Source of the DNA: CAZPWF01 sp964590725
GTDB taxonomy: Bacteria; Patescibacteriota; Saccharimonadia; Saccharimonadales; JACQNP01
Direction: 5' to 3'
DNA: 8,225 nt
NCBI GenBank assembly: GCA_964590725.1
Contig: CAZPWF010000030.1
Span: 1-8,225, forward strand
The translations under genes were made by a program, and so were the position numbers. The notes beneath the pieces are model-generated. The model was not told the DNA's origin. It saw only the letters and a list, made by a program, of their open reading frames with translations, and did not search any database. Shown in pieces: positions 4,580-8,225 of this stretch (position 1 is the first letter of the stretch; each line of letters opens with the position of its first letter).

Positions 4580-5224
4580 ATGACTCCTCTGGAACAATTT
4601 GGGATTATAGAGCCGGAAACTTCGTCACCAGCTTTGCATACTGAGACCTGTGAACTGGGACATCAAGAGTATATTGAAAGAACCGCTGAACTACTACCGA
4701 AACTTGGTGAAGTAGTCATGGATACCGTTGTGCCTAGGCTAGAGAATTTCTCAGGTGCATGGCATCCATCAGGTTTTGTGGTGTTCCAGCTAGGGATACA
4801 TCCGAATTTTGGACAACTACGTCTTCATGCTTGGCCCAACCACTTGCGCAAGTTAGGAGATATTGGCGATACGATCCATGATCATTCATGGCATATCAGT
4901 TCTTTGGTGCTAAATGGTACGTACAGCGACAATATAATTGAGCTAGAGCCAGTAAATGTCAACTCAGAAGAAGACAGGCGGCAACAAGATTTGTTACGTG
5001 TTTTTGAAGCACAATACTCAGAAGACAAATCAATAGTACTCGCTACTAACGGCGACTGTGTTCGCATAGCCCACATGCAAGAGAGAGATATCTCTGAAGG
5101 AAACACACACAATCGAACCACGTATTTTCCACCAACCAACAATCCCAATAAAAACCGGTGCTGTAACCCTTGTTTTAAACTCGTTCCGGGCCGTCGCACA
5201 TGGTCCGTATGTATTAATGGATAG
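4580..5224 (+). CDS. cupin-like metal-binding protein, frameshifted near its C-terminus
   Basis: The intact frame gives 214 residues. The centre looks like a double-stranded beta-helix: LRLHAWPNHL (80-89), then DTIHDHSWHISSLVLNGTYSDNI (97-119) with His100, His102 and His105 as likely metal ligands, and a later His177. The pattern resembles cupins of the cysteine-dioxygenase type, but the substrate and exact family are unknown. After TTYFPP the reading becomes Asn/Cys-rich and unlike a protein core (NNPNKNRCCNPCF), while the frame one base on continues sensibly to 5306. The break coincides with the tandem repeat ACCAACCAAC (5131-5140). Dropping one 4-nt CCAA unit restores one frame and gives about 241 residues. 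This could be a pseudogene, a slippage-switched gene or an assembly error. The gene is divergent from tRNA-Arg. Confidence 0.75.
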   Translation: MTPLEQFGIIEPETSSPALHTETCELGHQEYIERTAELLPKLGEVVMDTVVPRLENFSGAWHPSGFVVFQLGIHPNFGQLRLHAWPNHLRKLGDIGDTIHDHSWHISSLVLNGTYSDNIIELEPVNVNSEEDRRQQDLLRVFEAQYSEDKSIVLATNGDCVRIAHMQERDISEGNTHNRTTYFPPTNNPNKNRCCNPCFKLVPGRRTWSVCING

Positions 5225-5306
5225 TCCGAACGAACTGCAACCACCTAGAAGTCGACAGCCCGCTACTAAACAAGATATTGACCTTATTAAGCAGCAGCTC
5301 AACTGA
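5130..5306 (+). pseudogene. out-of-frame C-terminal part of the cupin-like gene
   Basis: Offset by +1 from the gene above, this frame reads TIPIKTGAVTLVLNSFRAV, then AHGPYVLMDSPNELQPP and a lysine/glutamine-rich tail, to a TGA at 5304-5306. The alternating hydrophobic residues are what a closing beta-strand pair of a cupin would look like, followed by a polar tail. It has no start of its own. I read it as the displaced end of the same gene. Confidence 0.65.
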
Positions 5307-5341
5307 TAACAAAATAGTTTTTAATGAGATAATCCGACCAA

Positions 5342-5375
5342 ACCCTGAGACTAAAATAGGCTCTAGGCTCAGGGT
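5342..5375. terminator. hairpin between convergent genes
   Basis: ACCCTGAG (5342-5349) pairs with CTCAGGGT (5368-5375) around an 18-nt loop. It lies between the ends of the cupin-like gene and the minus-strand membrane-protein gene. U-tracts are poor on both sides (only TTT on the minus strand), so it may be a weak bidirectional terminator. Confidence 0.4.
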
Positions 5376-5409
5376 AGGGTGGCTCGCACGCGGGGATAAT
5401 CTGGCAAAG

Positions 5410-5985
5410 TTAGAAGCGGATTTTTCGCATCATTTTATCGATCGGCGCTTGCTGTCTTTCTTCGTACGGCAAATACGAACCCAATACATTAGTTATTTTT
5501 TGCTCATCGGCAGGATCGTAGTATATTGTCATGCTTGGCATAAATCGCTCCAACGGATCAAGCGAGATTGAACGAAATACACCTTCATTTATAACGGAAT
5601 ATGCTTTGAACTTTTCATATGCATAAAGTTTTGAACCTATCATTAAACCACGCGAATCAAGAGAGTAGTGCAGTACTCTAGGTGGTCTTGCGGCTGCTGC
5701 TATAAATATCCCAGCGGCAACTATAACCATAGCGGTAGAAAATATATCCCTAGTAAAGAAAAATATAACAGCAGCCAAACCAACCCCAGCGGCAACCGCG
5801 AACATATACCAATTATTATCTTTTTGGTGGGCTACAAACTCCGATGCTGTCCAGGTTATGGGGTCTTTTCTAGGCTGAATATTATCTTCACCATTAGAGG
5901 TATCTAAATTAGAATCTTCTGATTCCTCGCGAAAAGTCCAATTAGTGTCGTTTTCTGTTTTAGATTTATTTTCGTCCTCTTGCAT
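5410..5985 (-). CDS. two-TM membrane protein with acidic N-terminus, unknown function
   Basis: From ATG 5985 the protein has 191 residues. Residues 1-40 are hydrophilic, strongly acidic and Ser/Asn-rich. Two adjacent membrane segments follow (WYMFAVAAGVGLAAVIFFF, 59-77, and about 81-99, rich in Ala/Ile). The C-terminal 90 residues (RPPRVLHYSLDSRGLMIGSKLYAYEKFKAYSV and on to the basic tail MMRKIRF) look like a small cytoplasmic beta domain. A two-TM hairpin followed by a PH-like domain is seen in several families of uncharacterised bacterial membrane proteins; I do not assign a family. The longer reading from TTG 6003 adds six residues, but ATG 5985 is preferred: minus-strand TACAAT (5997-5992) puts the transcription start exactly on its A, which predicts a leaderless mRNA. 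No Shine-Dalgarno is present. Confidence 0.82.
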   Translation of the reverse strand: MQEDENKSKTENDTNWTFREESEDSNLDTSNGEDNIQPRKDPITWTASEFVAHQKDNNWYMFAVAAGVGLAAVIFFFTRDIFSTAMVIVAAGIFIAAAARPPRVLHYSLDSRGLMIGSKLYAYEKFKAYSVINEGVFRSISLDPLERFMPSMTIYYDPADEQKITNVLGSYLPYEERQQAPIDKMMRKIRF

Positions 5986-6079
5986 AAGCGTATTGTACAG
6001 CAATCAAAAACAGGCGACCAGCGTAGGTTCTTTATAATTAATTCCTGACTCTTCTGCAAACAGCAAACGACATTCAGCA

Positions 6080-6204
6080 GGGAGAGGTAGCGGACTTCGT
6101 CCTTTATCCGCTGCGACGTGCTCGATGCGAGCATCTGCGCGCTTCCTCGCTCCACCGAACCCTCTCGCAACTTAAGTTGCTCTTTCGGGTTCAAATCTCA
6201 TCCC
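6080..6204. other. closed array of hairpins downstream of the tRNA-Ser(TGA) terminator
   Basis: A GC-rich block in an otherwise AT-rich non-coding stretch (5986-6249). An outer stem, GGGAGAG (6080-6086) with CTC-A-TCCC (6197-6204, one bulged A), encloses three hairpins: AGCGGA/TCCGCT (6089-6094/6107-6112), TGCTCG/CGAGCA (6119-6124/6128-6133), and GAACCC/GGGTTC (6157-6162/6187-6192), which itself contains the perfect dyad GCAACTTAAGTTGC (6167-6180). Fragments resemble tRNA T-arms on both strands: GGGTTCAAATC on plus, GAGGGTTC and CCTCTCC on minus. No complete tRNA can be folded. It may be a structured RNA, a palindromic repeat element or a decayed tRNA insertion. The rest of the stretch shows nothing coding. 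Confidence 0.55.
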
Positions 6205-6210
6205 AGAAAT

Positions 6211-6242
6211 AAAAAAATGACGCCACCTTTCGGCAACATCAT
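6211..6242 (-). terminator. terminator of tRNA-Ser(TGA)
   Basis: On the minus strand an 11-bp stem (several G-U pairs), closed by a GAAA tetraloop, is followed by seven T. It starts 8 nt after the tRNA CCA. Confidence 0.88.
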
Positions 6243-6248
6243 CTTTTC

Positions 6249-6339
<91 letters not shown>

Positions 6340-6407
6340 TCGTCGAAAGCCGTTTTATTGGTCTCCACTTTACTTACGTAAAGATTCAAACCATTCTTTC
6401 TCCTCTC

Positions 6408-6441
6408 AAAAATTTAAACATTTACATTGGTTTAAATTTTT
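6408..6441 (-). terminator. AT-rich terminator of tRNA-Ser(GCT)
   Basis: AAAAATTTAAAC pairs with GTTTAAATTTTT over 12 bp around a 10-nt loop, giving a terminal U-tract on the minus strand. It begins 12 nt after the tRNA CCA. The stem is almost all A-T, so read-through into tRNA-Ser(TGA) is likely. The remainder of the gap shows only a weak minus-strand promoter-like pair (TTTACG, 17 bp, AATAAA). Confidence 0.6.
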
Positions 6442-6453
6442 GCTGGCAAATTA

Positions 6454-6546
6454 TGGCGGAGGAGGAGGGATTCGAACCCTCGCGGGAGATTGCTCCCCCC
6501 TAACGATTTAGCAAACCGTCCCCTTCAGCCACTTGGGTACTCCTCC
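6454..6546 (-). tRNA. tRNA-Ser(GCT)
   Basis: Class II cloverleaf on the minus strand. The acceptor is GGAGGAG/CTCCTCC, the discriminator is G, and CCA is encoded. The anticodon stem ACGGT/ATCGT closes the loop TTGCTAA, giving anticodon GCT, which reads AGC and AGU. The variable arm GGGGGGAGCAATCTCCC forms the long extra stem. With the CGA and TGA genes in this window, the serine set lacks only a GGA isoacceptor here. Confidence 0.96.
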
Positions 6547-6557
6547 GCGACCTGGTG

Positions 6558-6566
6558 ATTATATCA
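6558..6566 (-). promoter_or_regulatory. extended -10 promoter of tRNA-Ser(GCT)
   Basis: Minus-strand TGATATAAT is a perfect extended -10 (TGn plus TATAAT). It predicts a start near 6551, 5 nt before the tRNA. A weak -35 (TTCATA, 18-bp spacer) lies upstream, just after the comF stop. Confidence 0.7.
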
Positions 6567-6589
6567 GTTATCACCGAGGTTATGAAGAG

Positions 6590-7258
6590 CTATTTTTGGG
6601 CAAAGACTATAGCATCAACCTGTTTTGCGCCCAAACTCATCAACAGGGATGCTGCAGCCTCAAGCGTACCGCCTGTGGTAACAATGTCGTCAACAAGAAT
6701 AATCTTTTTGTTTTTAACGCTCTTGGTTTTTAAGTAAAACACATCTTTTAGCTGCTTAATTCTAACCTCTCGAGAAGCTCCAACCTGCCTTGCTTGGCCG
6801 TGGCGCCCCAGCAAACTAAGTGATTGCAGTCTGGTGTCACTGGCAACTGCCAATGAAATGAGTTTTGCATGGTCAAACCCGCGCAAACGCCTTCTAGCTG
6901 TGGCCGTCGGTATATAACTTAGGGTGATTTCAGACGAAAAGAAGGGTAACTCATCACACATCAGGCTACCGATCACCGCAGCGGCAGAACGTGAAGCCCG
7001 AAATTTCAATGCGTATATTAGTTTTTTGGCTGATTCGTCATATTCCGTACGAACCCAAACGTGCTTTAACCTGCTTGATTTACGACAACCCACACATACA
7101 GCAAAATCTTGTGTGAGTTTTTTACAACGATAACAACGCGAGGGTATTACGGGACAAGTATCAAGTCTACAATCGTCACACAATAGCGATCCCTCTCTGC
7201 TACAAACTACACAAATATGGGGTGCTATTACGTCAAGAAGGTTGTCTAATAGTTTCAT
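6590..7258 (-). CDS. comF: ComF-family phosphoribosyltransferase-like competence protein
   Basis: At 222 residues this is a full-length ComF. The N-terminus carries four Cys pairs (C16/C19, C27/C30, C42/C45, C55/C58) forming zinc-binding knuckles. Next come YALKFR (82-87), the IPTATARRRLRGFDHAKL motif (116-133), GRHGQARQVGASREVR (151-166) and the PRPP-loop signature ILVDDIVTTGGTL (187-199) of type I phosphoribosyltransferases. In naturally transformable bacteria ComF works in the cytoplasm with ComFA and DprA on incoming single-stranded DNA; the exact reaction is not established. Saccharibacteria keep competence genes and can depend on DNA uptake, so the gene is probably functional. The ATG at 7258 has no Shine-Dalgarno. 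It is divergent from hsp20, with paired direct repeats between them, and its stop lies 43 nt from the 5' end of tRNA-Ser(GCT). Confidence 0.95.
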   Translation of the reverse strand: MKLLDNLLDVIAPHICVVCSREGSLLCDDCRLDTCPVIPSRCYRCKKLTQDFAVCVGCRKSSRLKHVWVRTEYDESAKKLIYALKFRASRSAAAVIGSLMCDELPFFSSEITLSYIPTATARRRLRGFDHAKLISLAVASDTRLQSLSLLGRHGQARQVGASREVRIKQLKDVFYLKTKSVKNKKIILVDDIVTTGGTLEAAASLLMSLGAKQVDAIVFAQK

Positions 7259-7267
7259 GTTGTGATA

Positions 7268-7298
7268 AGTACTGTTGTAAATAACGCGAGTACTGTTG
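7268..7298. repeat. two 10-bp direct repeats, 21-bp period, between comF and hsp20
   Basis: AGTACTGTTG occurs at 7268-7277 and again at 7289-7298, offset by exactly two helical turns. The second copy overlaps the -35 of hsp20. The first is 10 bp from the comF start codon. The arrangement suits a protein dimer or two dimers on one DNA face, so I read it as a candidate shared operator. Confidence 0.55.
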
Positions 7299-7325
7299 CG
7301 CCTCTTTTACACTCTAAGCTATACT
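7296..7325 (+). promoter_or_regulatory. promoter of hsp20
   Basis: TTGCGC (7296-7301), an 18-bp spacer and TATACT (7320-7325) give a start near 7332 and a leader of about 50 nt with GGAGGG (7368-7373). No CIRCE element (TTAGCACTC inverted repeat) is present. Confidence 0.55.
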
Positions 7326-7382
7326 TATGAGTAACAAAAATTGCAAATTATTTCAAATAAGATATGTGGAGGGTAACGATTT

Positions 7383-7865
7383 ATGGCACGACGAAGCCGT
7401 GATGAAGATTTGTTGATGGAAGACGAGCTTACAGCTGCTTTCCTAGGCGAAGAAGAGTTGATTGTAGACGAACCTGCTCAACCTGCCGATAACACTGCGT
7501 CTGCAGCTCAACAGGACGAGTGGGATGAAGAAGAGGCCGTACCCGGACAATTGGCGGTTGATGTATATGAGACTAAAGAAAAGCTAGTGGTTAAGGCTCG
7601 TACTGCCGGCGTCAACAAGCACGACCTAGACGTAAGCATTGCAGACAATACACTCAGTATTCGTGGCACGCTTTCAGCAGGGAACGAAGAAGACGTAGAA
7701 AACTACTTTGTACAGGAATGTTATTGGGGTGAGTTTTCTCGCAGTATAGCTTTGCCTGTTGGCGTAAAAGAAGATGAAATCGAAGCAGTTCTAAAAGACG
7801 GTGTTCTAACCATCTCATTTACCAAGGTAAAACAAGACAGTGTCAAAAAGATCCAAGTCTTATAG
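7383..7865 (+). CDS. hsp20: small heat-shock protein, Hsp20/alpha-crystallin family
   Basis: 160 residues. An acidic, disordered N-terminal arm of about 55 residues (DEDLLMEDEL, EEELIVDEP, DEWDEEEAVPG) precedes the alpha-crystallin domain. That domain begins LAVDVYETKEKLVVKARTAGV (57-77), includes LSIRGTLS, and has GEFSRSIALPVGVKEDEIEAVLKDGVLTISFTK, where the A-x-x-x-D-G-V-L motif is the family signature. The short tail ends IQV-L, a match to the I-x-I/V motif that links subunits into oligomers. The protein should hold unfolded cytoplasmic proteins without ATP. The strongly acidic arm is longer than in typical bacterial Hsp20 but common in Patescibacteria-like sequences (inference). GGAGGG lies 9 nt before ATG, and an intrinsic terminator follows the stop. 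Confidence 0.95.
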   Translation: MARRSRDEDLLMEDELTAAFLGEEELIVDEPAQPADNTASAAQQDEWDEEEAVPGQLAVDVYETKEKLVVKARTAGVNKHDLDVSIADNTLSIRGTLSAGNEEDVENYFVQECYWGEFSRSIALPVGVKEDEIEAVLKDGVLTISFTKVKQDSVKKIQVL

Positions 7866-7887
7866 ACCCAATCTAGCGACACTGCCA

Positions 7888-7914
7888 AACCCGATCCAAG
7901 TGATCGGGTTTTTT
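7888..7914 (+). terminator. terminator of hsp20
   Basis: AACCCGATC-CAAGT-GATCGGGTT followed by TTTT: a 9-bp stem, 5-nt loop and U-tract 22 nt after the stop codon. Confidence 0.92.
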
Positions 7915-7935
7915 AATCGTCTGATACTTAGTTCC

Positions 7936-7970
7936 AAAAACAAAATGACCTCCCCGGTAGGGAGGTCATT
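7936..7970 (-). terminator. terminator of the pilin-like gene
   Basis: On the minus strand AATGACCTCCC-TACCG-GGGAGGTCATT is an 11-bp perfect stem followed by TTGTTTTT. It is convergent to the hsp20 terminator, so each gene has its own stop signal. Confidence 0.92.
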
Positions 7971-7991
7971 AATCTTACAATGAGTAAACTA

Positions 7992-8225
7992 TTAGCCGTT
8001 AGTAGCTGTGTTGACCTTTGCAAGTACAAACTTAACAATAATCTGAGCTAACGCCACGATAACTAAACCGATAATTGCATAAAGTATGGTGTTCTTAGCA
8101 CCAGATACATTACCTGAATCACCACCTGATGTGATGTATTTAAGACCGCCGATAATAATCATTATCACCGACACAACACCTACAACAATTGAAAAGATGT
8201 TAATTACTTGGGTTATTAGTTTATC
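7992..8225 (-). CDS. pilin-like membrane protein (Mbov_0395/TrbC-VirB2 type), 5' partial
   Basis: The frame is open through the window edge, adding 17 residues (beginning DKLITQVINIFSIVVGV) ahead of an internal GTG at 8174; the true N-terminus is outside. The visible 77 residues contain two hydrophobic helices joined by a short polar loop. The first runs to VIMIIIGGLKYITSGGDSG; after NVSGAKNTI comes the second, LYAIIGLVIVALAQIIVKFVL. This helix-GG.KY.TSGGDS-AK-helix layout is typical of the small conjugal-pilin-like family (Mbov_0395) frequent in Patescibacteria, usually with an N-terminal signal segment. VirB2/TrbC relatives build type IV secretion pili; for the Patescibacteria proteins a surface or transfer role is inferred only. 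Its own terminator follows the stop. Confidence 0.85.
   Translation of the reverse strand, partial: DKLITQVINIFSIVVGVVSVIMIIIGGLKYITSGGDSGNVSGAKNTILYAIIGLVIVALAQIIVKFVLAKVNTATNG

Noticed and set aside
4882..5302. Two minus-strand frames opposite the cupin-like gene
   Set aside because: Low-complexity Cys/Ser-rich shadows without ribosome site or promoter; the plus strand has the cupin histidine motif.
6080..6204. A complete plus-strand tRNA ending GGGTTCAAATCTCATCCC
   Set aside because: The T-stem does not pair (TCGGG against CTCAT), there is no D-arm or plausible anticodon arm, and no CCA.

Overview
The window looks like a chromosomal piece of a Candidatus Saccharibacteria (TM7) or closely related Patescibacteria genome, probably from a scaffolded metagenome or single-cell assembly. 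Supporting signs: genes are short, AT-rich and tightly packed with frequent strand switches; the standard code is used; there is a Mbov_0395/TrbC-type pilin-like membrane protein of the kind common in these phyla; and ComF, YggT, a bacterial-PH-domain protein and several short membrane proteins of unknown function occur together. The phylum call is inference from protein character, not from a marker gene. A run of exactly 100 N (1057-1156) is a scaffold gap, so distances across it are not real.

Layout. 1-88: tRNA-Ser(CGA) on the minus strand, divergent from a two-gene unit (4-TM membrane protein, then a PadR-type regulator overlapping it by 17 nt) whose promoter spacer carries a TAGTA-N9-TACTA inverted repeat. 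After the gap, a minus-strand unit of three genes (2676 to 1162): PH-domain protein, rhodanese, NAD(P)-binding SDR/NmrA-like protein. Divergent from it is a CRP/FNR-family regulator (2813-3463) with a CRP-like box in its own promoter. The same box recurs in the convergent gap at 3684-3697, before yggT (minus strand).

4175-4459 is the oddest part. An intact tRNA-Arg(GCG) ends in a 19-bp hairpin terminator. It is followed by a second copy of the tRNA 3' end whose T-loop is split by about 85 nt made almost wholly of hairpins, then by a second terminator. A cupin-like gene follows (4580 onward); it is frameshifted at a CCAA tandem repeat, and its reading frame resumes out of phase to 5306. Convergent to it is a two-TM membrane protein (5985 to 5410). 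6080-6204 is another GC-rich array of hairpins closed by an outer stem, again directly downstream of a tRNA terminator, here that of tRNA-Ser(TGA). tRNA-Ser(GCT) and comF follow upstream on the same strand.

comF and a small heat-shock protein (hsp20) are divergent, and two 10-bp direct repeats spaced exactly 21 bp lie between them. The window ends in a minus-strand pilin-like gene that runs off the edge.

Expression: several genes (the CRP-like regulator, the cupin-like gene, the 5985 membrane protein, possibly the rhodanese) have a -10-like hexamer 6-8 nt before ATG and no Shine-Dalgarno, which points to leaderless mRNAs. Others (the 203 gene, yggT, the PH gene, hsp20) have strong Shine-Dalgarno sequences. 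The most unusual material is the pair of hairpin arrays attached to tRNA genes.
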